Source of the DNA: an uncultured Pelagibacteraceae bacterium
GTDB taxonomy: Bacteria; Pseudomonadota; Alphaproteobacteria; Pelagibacterales; Pelagibacteraceae
Length of the DNA: 32,303 nucleotides
Reading direction: 5' to 3'
Assembly (NCBI GenBank): GCA_902632665.1
Contig: CACPDT010000007.1
Span: 1 to 32,303 of the forward strand
Shown here: piece after piece, positions 18,363-28,043 of the stretch
How the letters are laid out: each line of letters starts with the position of its first letter
Numbering within the stretch: the first letter of the stretch is position 1
Position numbers and translations under genes: made by a program
Notes under the pieces: generated by a model
Databases searched by the model: none
What the model saw: the letters and a program-made list of their open reading frames with translations, nothing else
What the model was told of the DNA's origin: nothing

Positions 18363-19619
18363 ATGCAAAAATATTCAGTTTTTAGTTTAATCAAAAATGC
18401 ACTTTCAAATCACGAGAATTGGGATTTAGCTTGGAAAGACCCAACACCTAAAAAGGAGTATGATGTAGTGATTATTGGCGGTGGAGGCCATGGTCTAGCA
18501 ACAGCATATTATTTGGCGAAAGAGCACAACATAACCAATGTGGCTATCATAGAAAAAGGTTGGATTGGTGGAGGAAACGTTGGACGTAATACTACGATTA
18601 TAAGATCAAATTATATGTATGATGAAAATGCTTTATTTAGTGAATTTGGCATGAATCTATGGAGAAAGATGAGCCAAGATTTAAACTACAACGTAATGTT
18701 TTCTCCTAGAGGAATCATAAACCTCGCTCACTCTGACGCACAAATGAATGTTTATGCCAGAAGAGGTAATTCCATGCGTTTAAATGGAATAGATGCCGTT
18801 CTTTTAAATAGAGAACAAGTAAAGGAAATTATTCCAATGGCTGATTTTTCTGAAAATGTAAGATTTCCAATTTTTGGTGGATTAATGCAGCCTAGTGCAG
18901 GTACGGCTAGACATGATGCAGTAGCGTGGGGTTATGCGCGTCAGGCAGACTCAATGGGCGTAGATATAATACAAAACTGCGAAGTAATTGGTTTTGATAT
19001 TTCTGCAGGTAAAGTTAATGGGATTAGAACGTCAAGAGGAGAAATAAAAGCAAAAAAAATTGGACTATGTGTTGCAGGAAGCACAAATATTTTGGCTGAA
19101 AAATTAAATATGACTTTGCCAATTGAAACACATTTATTACAAGCTTGTGTATCTGAACCAGTAAAACCAGTTTTAGATAATGTGGTTACTTTTGGTGCTG
19201 GACATTTTTATATAAGTCAATCAGATAAAGGTGAAATGGTTATGGGAGGTGATTTAGATGGTTATAATAGTTACGCCCAACGAGGTAATTTACCGACACT
19301 TCAGCATGTACTTACAGAAGGAATTGCCATGATGCCATTTTTAAGTAAATTAAAAATGTTAAGAACATGGGGTGGTATAATGGATATGTCCATGGATGGC
19401 TCACCAATTATTGATAAAACACACATTGAAGGTTTGTATTTAAATTGTGGATGGTGTTACGGAGGATTTAAAGCTACACCTGCATCTGGTTGGACTTTTG
19501 CTCATACAATTGCGCAAGATAGAGTTCATGAATTGAATGCTGGATATAGTTTAAATAGATTTAATACAGGTCATTTGCTAGACGAAAAAGGGCTTGGAAC
19601 AAAAACTTGGATTTCATAA
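18363..19619 (+). CDS. soxB: Heterotetrameric sarcosine oxidase beta subunit / N-methylglutamate dehydrogenase subunit A-like
   Basis: 418 aa; YDVVIIGGGGHGLATAYYLAKEHNITNVAIIEKGWIGGGNVGRNTTIIRSNY is a SoxB signature; followed by D-A-G type subunits. Confidence 0.88.
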   Translation: MQKYSVFSLIKNALSNHENWDLAWKDPTPKKEYDVVIIGGGGHGLATAYYLAKEHNITNVAIIEKGWIGGGNVGRNTTIIRSNYMYDENALFSEFGMNLWRKMSQDLNYNVMFSPRGIINLAHSDAQMNVYARRGNSMRLNGIDAVLLNREQVKEIIPMADFSENVRFPIFGGLMQPSAGTARHDAVAWGYARQADSMGVDIIQNCEVIGFDISAGKVNGIRTSRGEIKAKKIGLCVAGSTNILAEKLNMTLPIETHLLQACVSEPVKPVLDNVVTFGAGHFYISQSDKGEMVMGGDLDGYNSYAQRGNLPTLQHVLTEGIAMMPFLSKLKMLRTWGGIMDMSMDGSPIIDKTHIEGLYLNCGWCYGGFKATPASGWTFAHTIAQDRVHELNAGYSLNRFNTGHLLDEKGLGTKTWIS

Positions 19620-19889
19620 ATGCTTCATATCAAGTGTCCACATTGTGGAATGAGATCACAAAATGAATTTTCCTATGGAGGAGATGCTAGTGTTAAAAGA
19701 CCTGAACTAGGAAAAGATATATCAGATCAAGATTGGAATAATTTTGTTTACAACAGAAAAAGCTTGAGAGGAAAGCATTGGGAGCTATGGCAACATTTGG
19801 CGGGATGTCGACAATGGATTAAAGTTGAGAGAGATACCGGCTCTCATGAAATCTTTAAAACTTTAAAAGCCGAAGAAGAAATTTCATAA
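19620..19889 (+). CDS. soxD: Sarcosine oxidase delta subunit / MgdB-like
   Basis: 89 aa; IKCPHCGMRSQNEFSYGGDA zinc-binding start typical of SoxD; overlaps soxA by 1 bp. Confidence 0.92.
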   Translation: MLHIKCPHCGMRSQNEFSYGGDASVKRPELGKDISDQDWNNFVYNRKSLRGKHWELWQHLAGCRQWIKVERDTGSHEIFKTLKAEEEIS

Positions 19890-22885
19890 TGACACAAAGT
19901 TTTCGATTAAAGGATGTTGGCTTAATTAACAGAAATAAAAAACTTTCATTTAAATTTAATGGTAAAAAATATTATGGCTATGAGGGTGATAGTCTTGCCT
20001 CAGCACTGATTGCAAATGGTGTTCATTTAATTGGAAGAAGTTTTAAATATCATAGACCCAGAGGTTTTTTTGGAGCGGGAGTTGATGAACCTTATGCAAT
20101 TGTACAATTGTATAGAAATGGTGAGACAGAACCCAATATTAAGGCGACTGAGCAAGAGCTTTTTGACGGGTTAGAAGCAAAAAGTGTAAATTGTTGGCCA
20201 AGTGTAAATTTTGATATTGGTGCAATAAATAATTTTTTGAGAATATTTCTTCCAGCAGGATTTTATTACAAAACATTTATGTGGCCAAAAAGTTTTTGGT
20301 ATAAAATTTATGAACCATTCATCAGAAAAGCTGCAGGACTGGGAACAGCTTCGATAAAACATGATAAAGAGAGATATGAGCATAAATACGAGTATTGTGA
20401 CTTATTAATTGCAGGCTCTGGCCCATCAGGTTTGGCTAGCGCTTATGCTGCAGCTAAAAATGGAGCAAGAGTGATTTTAGCAGAGGACAAATCAAGATTT
20501 GGTGGAACTTTATTAACTAGTGAAGTGAACATAGGAAATAAATCAGGTAAGGAGTGGGCAGATGGTATTATTTCTGAATTGAAAGAAATGCCTAATGTGA
20601 CTGTAAAAAATAGATCTCAAGTTTTTGGTTACTATGATCATAATATGTTGGTTATGTCTGAGAGAGTTAGTGACCATTTACCTAAAACAAAAGAATTTCA
20701 TCCGAAGCAAAGACTTTGGTACATAAGAGCTAAAGAAGTTCTAATTTCATCAGGATCAATTGAAAGACCTATTGTGTTTGGAAATAATGATACTCCGGGA
20801 GTAATGCTCTCATCGGCTGCAAAAGAGTATATGAAAGTTTATGGTGTTTTGGTTGGAAAAAATCCACTTATATTTACTAATAATGATAGTGGGTATGAGA
20901 CAGCTATTGAATTTAAAAAGAATGGTGTTGATCCATTAATTTTAGATACCAGAAGTAATCCAAACTCAGAAATTATTAATGAAGCAAAAGATTTAAATGT
21001 TAAAATAAAAAATTCTTATGTAGTAGTAGCTGCTCAAGGATATAAAAAAGTAAAATCAGCAGATATCGCTAAAATTTCAGAGGATAAAGAACAACTTGGA
21101 ACTATTGAAAATGTAAAATGTGACTGCATTTGTGTTTCTGGATTTTGGACACCTACAATACATTTAGCTTCACAATCAGGAAACAAAACAAAATTTAATG
21201 AGGAGATCGATGCCTTTGTTCCAAGAAAATCAAAACAAAATGAAAAAACACTTGGTGCAGCAAATGGTATTTATACGTTAGAAGAAACTTTAAAAGATTC
21301 ATTTGAAGCTGGACATGAGGTATCAAAGAAAATTACCAACAATGAAAATAGAGTTTCCTTTCCTAATGTTGTAGAAAAAAAATCCTCTATTCATGATAAG
21401 TTTTGGTGTGTACCACTGCCCAAGGGAAAAAATTATAAGAGATTTTTAGATTTTCAAAATGATGTAGCGGTCTCTGACATTGAGATAGCTTTAAGAGAAG
21501 GTTATCGATCAATTGAACATGTTAAAAGATATACTACTCTTGGGATGGCAACTGATCAGGGTAAAACGAGCAATCTAAATGGTTTACAGTTAGTATCTAA
21601 AATAGAAAATAAAGTTGTACCGGCAGTTGGGCATACAACTTTTAGACCACCTTATACACCAGTTTCAATTGGTGCAATAGTTGGTAGAGAAGTTGGCAAA
21701 CATTCAAAGCCTACTAGAAAATCTCCAATGCACTCATGGCATGAAAAAAATAATGCGGTATTTGTTGATGCTGGAGTTTGGTTAAGACCAAGATATTACA
21801 AACGTGGGAATGAAGATTTATTTGAGGCATCAAAAAGAGAAGCAAAAAATGTAAGAACAAATGTTGGAGTTTGTGACGTTACTACATTAGGCAAAATAGA
21901 TATTAAAGGACCAGATGCAGCAGAACTATTAAATAGAGTTTATACCAACGCTTGGTTAAAACTACCAGTTGGTAAAGCTCGATATGGTGTGATGTTAAGA
22001 GAAGATGGTATTGTAATGGATGATGGAACTACAACAAGAATATCAGAAAACCATTACCACATGACAACCACGACTGCACAAGCTGCAAATGTTCTTTCAC
22101 ATTTAGAATATTATTTGCAATTAGTTTGGCCAGAGTTAAATGTTAACGTAGTTTCTAGCACTGAACAATGGGCTGGAGCTGCAATAGCTGGTCCAAAATC
22201 TAGAAATTTATTGCAAAAATTATTCCCTAATTCTGATGTGTCAAATGAAGGACTTCCTTTCATGGGTTACATGGAAGGAGATTTATTTGGTGTCAAAGCA
22301 AGAATTTTTAGAATTTCATTCTCAGGTGAACTTGCCTATGAGGTTAATGTTGAATCTAATAATGGTAATTTCATGTGGGAAAAAATTATCGAAGTTGGTG
22401 AACAATTTAAGATACAACCTTATGGAACAGAGGCTTTATCAACACTTAGAATTGAAATGGGCCATGTAGCTGGTTCAGAACTTGATGGTAGAACAATACC
22501 TTATGATAATTCCTTAGAGGGATTATTAAGTAAGAAAAAAGATTTTATTGGAAAAAGATCTTTATCTAGAAAAGCTTTCATAGCTGAAGATAGACAAAAA
22601 GTTGTTGGTGTTGTTCCGCTAGATAAAAAAACTAGCATACCGGAAGGTTCTCACTTAGTTAAGGACTCAAAAGCACCGTCACCTAATCCTAAATTAGGTT
22701 ATATTTCAGCTTCATGCTGGAGCGTCGAATATGATAATCCATTTTCTCTAGCTATTCTAAAGGATGGAAAAAATATGATTGGAGAAAAATTATTTGTAAT
22801 GTCTCCACTTAAAAACAAAATAATACCAGTTGAAATAGTCTCCTCACATTATGTTGATCCAAAAGGTGAAAGAGTGAGATCATGA
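19889..22885 (+). CDS. soxA: Sarcosine oxidase alpha subunit / MgdC-like
   Basis: 998 aa; N-terminal 2Fe-2S-like domain (FKFNGKKYYGYEGDSLASALIANGVHLIGRSFKYHRPRG), FAD domain (DLLIAGSGPSGLASAYAAAKNGARVILAE), C-terminal GcvT domain. Confidence 0.93.
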   Translation: MTQSFRLKDVGLINRNKKLSFKFNGKKYYGYEGDSLASALIANGVHLIGRSFKYHRPRGFFGAGVDEPYAIVQLYRNGETEPNIKATEQELFDGLEAKSVNCWPSVNFDIGAINNFLRIFLPAGFYYKTFMWPKSFWYKIYEPFIRKAAGLGTASIKHDKERYEHKYEYCDLLIAGSGPSGLASAYAAAKNGARVILAEDKSRFGGTLLTSEVNIGNKSGKEWADGIISELKEMPNVTVKNRSQVFGYYDHNMLVMSERVSDHLPKTKEFHPKQRLWYIRAKEVLISSGSIERPIVFGNNDTPGVMLSSAAKEYMKVYGVLVGKNPLIFTNNDSGYETAIEFKKNGVDPLILDTRSNPNSEIINEAKDLNVKIKNSYVVVAAQGYKKVKSADIAKISEDKEQLGTIENVKCDCICVSGFWTPTIHLASQSGNKTKFNEEIDAFVPRKSKQNEKTLGAANGIYTLEETLKDSFEAGHEVSKKITNNENRVSFPNVVEKKSSIHDKFWCVPLPKGKNYKRFLDFQNDVAVSDIEIALREGYRSIEHVKRYTTLGMATDQGKTSNLNGLQLVSKIENKVVPAVGHTTFRPPYTPVSIGAIVGREVGKHSKPTRKSPMHSWHEKNNAVFVDAGVWLRPRYYKRGNEDLFEASKREAKNVRTNVGVCDVTTLGKIDIKGPDAAELLNRVYTNAWLKLPVGKARYGVMLREDGIVMDDGTTTRISENHYHMTTTTAQAANVLSHLEYYLQLVWPELNVNVVSSTEQWAGAAIAGPKSRNLLQKLFPNSDVSNEGLPFMGYMEGDLFGVKARIFRISFSGELAYEVNVESNNGNFMWEKIIEVGEQFKIQPYGTEALSTLRIEMGHVAGSELDGRTIPYDNSLEGLLSKKKDFIGKRSLSRKAFIAEDRQKVVGVVPLDKKTSIPEGSHLVKDSKAPSPNPKLGYISASCWSVEYDNPFSLAILKDGKNMIGEKLFVMSPLKNKIIPVEIVSSHYVDPKGERVRS

Positions 22886-23469
22886 GTTCAATATCAGCAT
22901 TATCCAATGTTCATTCTACGGGTCATTTTGGTGATCATGCTAATAAAAATGAAGATGAACTTTTGAAAATTTCTGAGTTAAAAAATTTATCAATTGTTCA
23001 AATAGTTCAATATAAAAATTCAAAGATAAATTTTGAAAGTATCAATATAAATCAACTTAAACTAAAAAATGATCCATTAAATGTAGTGAATAATAATGAT
23101 ACAAGAATTTTGTGGAGCGGTCCAAAAAATTGGCTTTTGGTATCAGAAAAAAAAGAGGTTATTAAAGATATTAACACTGAATTTAAAGATACCGATTTTG
23201 CAGTCACAGATTTATCACATTCAAGAGCAGTGATACAAATTGAAGGCCGAGATGTAAAAGAAGTATTAAAAAAAGGCTGTCCCTTTAATTTTAATGATTT
23301 AAAGAAAAATAATTCAATCAATTCCTCATTTCACAATATAGCATTTACTGTGGACATGATAGATACAAATCCAGACAAAATAAGATTGTTTGCGCTAAGG
23401 AGTTTTGGTGAGTCTCTTTATCATTCAATTACTGATGCATCTTTAGAGTTTGGCTATATAGCAAGATAA
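22882..23469 (+). CDS. soxG: Sarcosine oxidase gamma subunit / MgdD-like
   Basis: 195 aa, 4-bp overlap with soxA; LWSGPKNWLLVS, AVTDLSHSRAVIQIEGRDVKEVLKKGCPFNF typical of SoxG. Confidence 0.9.
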   Translation: MSSISALSNVHSTGHFGDHANKNEDELLKISELKNLSIVQIVQYKNSKINFESININQLKLKNDPLNVVNNNDTRILWSGPKNWLLVSEKKEVIKDINTEFKDTDFAVTDLSHSRAVIQIEGRDVKEVLKKGCPFNFNDLKKNNSINSSFHNIAFTVDMIDTNPDKIRLFALRSFGESLYHSITDASLEFGYIAR

Positions 23470-23473
23470 TTAT

Positions 23474-24322
23474 TTAGTCTCTTGTAGCTATGTAAACTCC
23501 TATGGTAGTTATAATAAAGCCCAAAATATCTAAACTAGTTAAATTTTCTCCTAAAAAAAACCAAGCCATAAAAGCGGATGTAGCAGGAATAAGAAAAAAT
23601 ATTGAAACAGTTTTGCTAGCTGAATTTTTTTTTATTAAAAGCATTAAGATTGTAAAAGCACCAAAAGATACAAGAAAAATTTGATGGCTCATTGCTATTA
23701 AAAATGTTTGAGTAAAATTAATATATGGCTCAACAAACAATATTATGATTGTGATATGAAATAAACATCCACCAACTGCTTGATAAAAATTACTTACAGA
23801 CAAGGGTAGATTGTGACTAAGTTTTTTTTGCCAAATTGTAGAAGTTGTTATTGAAATTAAAGCTATTATAGTTGCGATTAATCCTAAGAGAGGTATACCA
23901 GACCCTACATCAAAACCCAAAACCAATGTTGCACCTAAAAATCCCAACAAACCTCCAATCCATTGTTTTAAAGTTACTTTTTCATTTAATACAGGTCCGC
24001 TGAGTAAATTTGTTAAGACTGGCTGAAGTGTTACGATTAAAGCAGCAATACCAGTTGGCATTCCTATTGAAATTGAGTAAAAGACGCCTCCTAAATATAG
24101 TCCATGAAAAAGAATACCACTTAACATTGACTCTATTATATGTTTTTTTTGAATTAGGATTGATTGTTTAAGGTAAAATGAAAATAGTAAAAAACCAATA
24201 GCTACAAAAAAAAATCTAAAAGCCAATGCTGTAAAAGGGTCACTATAATCAATTATTGGCTTGGTGGTTATAAATGCAGAAGACCAAAGTAAAACAAATA
24301 TGAGTGGAAATATTTTGACCAT
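23474..24322 (-). CDS. EamA/DMT-family transporter
   Basis: 282 aa polytopic protein starting VKIFPLIFVLLWSSAFITTKPIIDYSDPFTALAFRF, ~10 hydrophobic segments, ending FFLGENLTSLDILGFIITTIGVYIA. Confidence 0.9.
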   Translation of the reverse strand: MVKIFPLIFVLLWSSAFITTKPIIDYSDPFTALAFRFFFVAIGFLLFSFYLKQSILIQKKHIIESMLSGILFHGLYLGGVFYSISIGMPTGIAALIVTLQPVLTNLLSGPVLNEKVTLKQWIGGLLGFLGATLVLGFDVGSGIPLLGLIATIIALISITTSTIWQKKLSHNLPLSVSNFYQAVGGCLFHITIIILFVEPYINFTQTFLIAMSHQIFLVSFGAFTILMLLIKKNSASKTVSIFFLIPATSAFMAWFFLGENLTSLDILGFIITTIGVYIATRD

Positions 24323-24341
24323 TTCAGGTCTTATAAATTAT

Positions 24342-24752
24342 TTAATCTATAATATTAAGTATTATTAATTTATTTTGTTTTGTCTCTTTACACCATAATT
24401 CATAACTTTCACACATTCTCCATAAATGATCGAAGGCTCTTTGAGAAATCTCAAGAGGATAATGGCTCTTTGCGTAATATAATTCAGGATATTGAATTAA
24501 CTGCTTAACTGACAAATCTTTTTGAATATGAAGTAATCTTAGAGTTTCATCAGGCACCTTTTTTTTTGACACTTTATCAATTAATTCATCATGGAATTTT
24601 CCACTGCTTATTTCATTGTAGGTTGTTGATCCAATAAAATTTTCTATTGCATTGATTGTTGTGAGCTCAGGATTTTTCTTCTTTATCTCACAAATTTTTG
24701 AGTAAATTGCCTCTGCAACCAGTAACACATAAGGCTTTTCTTTAGAGGGCAT
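24342..24752 (-). CDS. Hypothetical protein
   Basis: 136-aa ORF overlapping the racemase-like gene by 1 bp; no family recognised. Confidence 0.6.
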   Translation of the reverse strand: MPSKEKPYVLLVAEAIYSKICEIKKKNPELTTINAIENFIGSTTYNEISSGKFHDELIDKVSKKKVPDETLRLLHIQKDLSVKQLIQYPELYYAKSHYPLEISQRAFDHLWRMCESYELWCKETKQNKLIILNIID

Positions 24753-25501
24753 TATCTATTTTGGTATTTCTTCATAGCAGCGTAAGCTAAAATCAAATTT
24801 GGGTCTAAAAATATTTTTGATGATTTAATTGTCTTAAATGATTTATAGGCAAAAATAGCAATAGGGAGCTCAGTACAACCAAGAATAATTTTTTTACACT
24901 TTTTTTTGATTAAATAATTTATTGCTGGTTTTATCGCATTACTTGCCAATTTTACTTTTCCCATTTTTACAAGTTTAATAGCTTTGTTTACGGACTTACT
25001 TTGAATAGAATTATTAGGAAACACTAAATTATAATCTCTATCAAAAAACTTGTTATAAACACCTGTCTTTAAAGTTCCTTCTGTAGCAAGTAAACCAATA
25101 GAAGAATGTTTTCTACATTTTTTTTTAGCATGGATAAAAACTTCTTTAGGCATATTTACTATTGGCAAGTTAATTCGTTTTTTTAAGTCATTATACCAAT
25201 AATGGGCTGTATTACATGGTATAACTATAAATTTACAATTACTTTTTTTTAAAAGATTGCAACCATAAATTAAACTTTTTAAAACAGATAAATATTTTTG
25301 CTTAGTTTTTTTATTACTAATTTTATTTGATAGCTTGCCAGTATGGATACCAATTGACTCAGGCCTACCAGGAATATTTGATTTATTATAAAGCATAAAC
25401 AGAGGGTAATCTTGATCGATCTTACCTCTATATAAAATTGCAAGTTTATTACAAAAATCTAAACCTGCCTGGGTACCCATTCCACCTAAAATGCCAATCA
25501 T
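24752..25501 (-). CDS. Aspartate/glutamate racemase family protein
   Basis: 249 aa; IGILGGMGTQAGLDF start, both catalytic Cys contexts: VIPCNTAHYW and IILGCTELPIA. Confidence 0.9.
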   Translation of the reverse strand: MIGILGGMGTQAGLDFCNKLAILYRGKIDQDYPLFMLYNKSNIPGRPESIGIHTGKLSNKISNKKTKQKYLSVLKSLIYGCNLLKKSNCKFIVIPCNTAHYWYNDLKKRINLPIVNMPKEVFIHAKKKCRKHSSIGLLATEGTLKTGVYNKFFDRDYNLVFPNNSIQSKSVNKAIKLVKMGKVKLASNAIKPAINYLIKKKCKKIILGCTELPIAIFAYKSFKTIKSSKIFLDPNLILAYAAMKKYQNR

Positions 25502-25534
25502 AAATAATTTTTAAATTTTGTTGTAGAATAGTTC

Positions 25535-25592
25535 ATTGGCTATAAAAATAAATTAATTCTTAATAAAAAAATTAATTAAATTTATAGCCAAT
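25535..25592. repeat. Long inverted repeat (stem-loop) between cspA and the racemase gene
   Basis: ATTGGCTATAAA...TTTATAGCCAAT: 12-bp perfect outer arms, with further AT-rich inner pairing (AAATTAATT / AATTAATT). Confidence 0.75.
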
Positions 25593-25607
25593 TAATTTAT
25601 GTGAAAA

Positions 25608-25814
25608 TTATGCAGTTTTTAAGTTAACTGCTGAAGGACCTTTAGGACCATCTTCAACATCGAAAGTCAAAGCTTGACCCTCATCTAAACCGTTCATACC
25701 AGCATCTCTTACAGCTGAAACATGTACAAACACATCTTTTTCTTTATCGTCACGTTCAATAAAACCAAAACCTTTAGTTGGATTGAACCATTTTACTTTA
25801 CCTTGTAGACTCAT
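25608..25814 (-). CDS. Cold shock protein, CspA family
   Basis: 68 aa: [35 protein letters not shown]..., RNP1/RNP2 motifs intact. Confidence 0.97.
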   Translation of the reverse strand: MSLQGKVKWFNPTKGFGFIERDDKEKDVFVHVSAVRDAGMNGLDEGQALTFDVEDGPKGPSAVNLKTA

Positions 25815-25932
25815 ATTTTTTCTTCTTACTTATTGTTATATTAATTTATTACTTATAATTAAGTAAACATGGCTTTGTTTATAAATATTAGGGTTTTGTC
25901 AACAAATTTAGTGTGTGATAAGACTTTTTTTT

Positions 25933-26400
25933 TCATTCGTGGTCAATAAGCTTAGTTAAATAGATAGAATTAATATCTTCTTTATAGTGGGCAAAGGGTT
26001 TACAAGGTGTAAAATCACATTTTTTAAACAATTTTCTTGCTGGATCAAAAAATTTTCCAGCACCTGTCTCTAAACTTATTCTTTTTATTCTCAACTTCTT
26101 AGCCTCATCAATGAGATGTTTAATGACTTTAATACCATTACCTTGGTTTCTAAAATCATCATGTATTCTAATTGATTTAAATTCACCATGATCTTTGTCT
26201 AAGAACTTTAATGCCCCACAACCAAAAATTTTATCATTTTCCCAAAGACTCCAGAATTTTATTGATGAAACTTTTAAACCTGGAATATCTAGAACATGTG
26301 CACTGCCTTCGGGAGATGCAGCTCTGAGTTCAATAAAATGTTTTGTTAGAAGTTTATTGACCTCCGGGTTATTAAAATTTCCCTCTATTGATTTGAGCAT
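25933..26400 (-). CDS. GNAT-family N-acetyltransferase
   Basis: 155 aa; GEFKSIRIHDDFRNQGNGIKVIKHLIDEAKKLRIKRISLETG acetyl-CoA binding motif. Confidence 0.9.
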   Translation of the reverse strand: MLKSIEGNFNNPEVNKLLTKHFIELRAASPEGSAHVLDIPGLKVSSIKFWSLWENDKIFGCGALKFLDKDHGEFKSIRIHDDFRNQGNGIKVIKHLIDEAKKLRIKRISLETGAGKFFDPARKLFKKCDFTPCKPFAHYKEDINSIYLTKLIDHE

Positions 26401-27447
26401 TTATATCAAAGTTGTTATGTGACCCATTTTTCTTTTATCTTTTACCTCTTTTTTTTGATAATCAAAGAAAAATTCATTTTCATTTAATTTAAAATTTTCT
26501 CTATAGGGTTTGATTTGATTTCCTATAAGATTTAACATTTTTGCATTAGATATTTTTTTGAGTGGAATTTTTTCTAATGAACAGACTGCTCTTACATGGT
26601 TTTCGAATTGACTTATATTAAAAGCATTAATTGTTAGATGGCCAGAATTATGAACTCGAGGTGCTATTTCATTGACATAAAGATTTTCATTTCTATCGAT
26701 AAAGAATTCAACGCAAAGAGTTCCTATATATTTTAATTCTTCTGCAATCCGGATTGTCCAATCTTTAGATTCATCAAATATTTTTTTACTGATTTCTGCA
26801 GGTATTATTGATTGTTTCAATATTTGATCTTCGTGAGTATTTTCAATCGGCTCATATATTTCATAACTATTGTTCCCAAACCTTGTAATAATAACCGATA
26901 TTTCTTTTTTAAGTTTCACCAATTTTTCCAGTATATAGCCTTTTGAAAAATCGATATTCAGTTTATTGATTTCACCAATTTTTTTAATGGGGTATTGACC
27001 CTTACCATCATAACCCATTGTAGTAGTTTTTAAGATTCCAGGTAAAAAATCTCCTAAAGGCTCCATATCAGATTTATTTTCTATTGATGCATATCTAGTA
27101 GTTCTTATATTGAGTTTGTTTACAAAATCTTTTTCTGCAATTCGATGTTGAATTAATCTATTTACTGATGGTTTTGGCAAAACTGGTTTTACCTTGTTCA
27201 TTTCATTTAGAGTTTCATAAGGTATATTTTCAAACTCATAAGTAATTACGTCAATTTCTTTTAGGAACTCTTGCATCTTAAGCTTATCATTGTATTTGCC
27301 ACAAATAAATTTGTTACAAAAATTTTGTGCCGGGGCATCTACATCATCACAATAGATTGTTGTATTGATATTCAATTTTTTAGCTGCAACAGCTAGCAAG
27401 CTTCCTAGTTGACCACCACCAATTATACCCAAATTTTCTATTGACAT
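26401..27447 (-). CDS. purK: N5-carboxyaminoimidazole ribonucleotide synthase
   Basis: 348 aa; ATP-grasp: LGIIGGGQLGSLLAVAAKKL, TTTMGYDGKGQ, LCVEFFIDRNENLYVNEIAPRVHNSGHLTINA. Confidence 0.96.
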   Translation of the reverse strand: MSIENLGIIGGGQLGSLLAVAAKKLNINTTIYCDDVDAPAQNFCNKFICGKYNDKLKMQEFLKEIDVITYEFENIPYETLNEMNKVKPVLPKPSVNRLIQHRIAEKDFVNKLNIRTTRYASIENKSDMEPLGDFLPGILKTTTMGYDGKGQYPIKKIGEINKLNIDFSKGYILEKLVKLKKEISVIITRFGNNSYEIYEPIENTHEDQILKQSIIPAEISKKIFDESKDWTIRIAEELKYIGTLCVEFFIDRNENLYVNEIAPRVHNSGHLTINAFNISQFENHVRAVCSLEKIPLKKISNAKMLNLIGNQIKPYRENFKLNENEFFFDYQKKEVKDKRKMGHITTLI

Positions 27448-27450
27448 TTT

Positions 27451-27942
27451 TTATTTTGGATTTTTTTTTACTGATCTTGTTTGTGATGATCGCCAATTAA
27501 TTAATTTTTTTTTTACAGCAGGATTAGTATTTGCAATTATAGCTGTGGCTAATAAAGCAGCATTTATGGCACCATCTTCACCAATTGCAAGAGTTCCAAC
27601 AGGTATCCCTTTTGGCATTTGCGCTATCGATAATAAACTATCAAGTCCTTTAAGCTTTTTACTCTCAACAGGAACGCCTAAAACTGGAATAGTAGTTATA
27701 GCAGAAATCATACCTGGTAAATGTGCTGATCCACCAGCACCAGCAATGATTACTCCAATATTATTTCTTGATGCACTCTCTGCAAATTCATACATTCTTT
27801 TCGGCGTTCGGTGCGCAGATATAATTTTAGTTTCAAATCGAACACCCATTTTTTTTAGTATATTTGCAGATAATTTCATAGTTTTGAAGTCTGACTGGCT
27901 ACCCATGACGATTGCAACTTTGAGATTTTTATTATTTTTCAT
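27451..27942 (-). CDS. purE: N5-carboxyaminoimidazole ribonucleotide mutase
   Basis: 163 aa; VAIVMGSQSDFKTM, SAHRTPKRM, IAGAGGSAHLPGMISA, GVPV; next to purK. Confidence 0.97.
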   Translation of the reverse strand: MKNNKNLKVAIVMGSQSDFKTMKLSANILKKMGVRFETKIISAHRTPKRMYEFAESASRNNIGVIIAGAGGSAHLPGMISAITTIPVLGVPVESKKLKGLDSLLSIAQMPKGIPVGTLAIGEDGAINAALLATAIIANTNPAVKKKLINWRSSQTRSVKKNPK

Positions 27943-28043
27943 GATTTATTTGTGGAATATTTATTTCAAAATTAGATAAAAATTTCAATAAAATAAATAG
28001 TATTTAAAAAACAACTTGATATGGTTCACTAAATTAAACTGAA

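Noticed and set aside
27545-27979. Plus-strand ORF of 144 aa
   Set aside because: Antisense to purE; shadow ORF.
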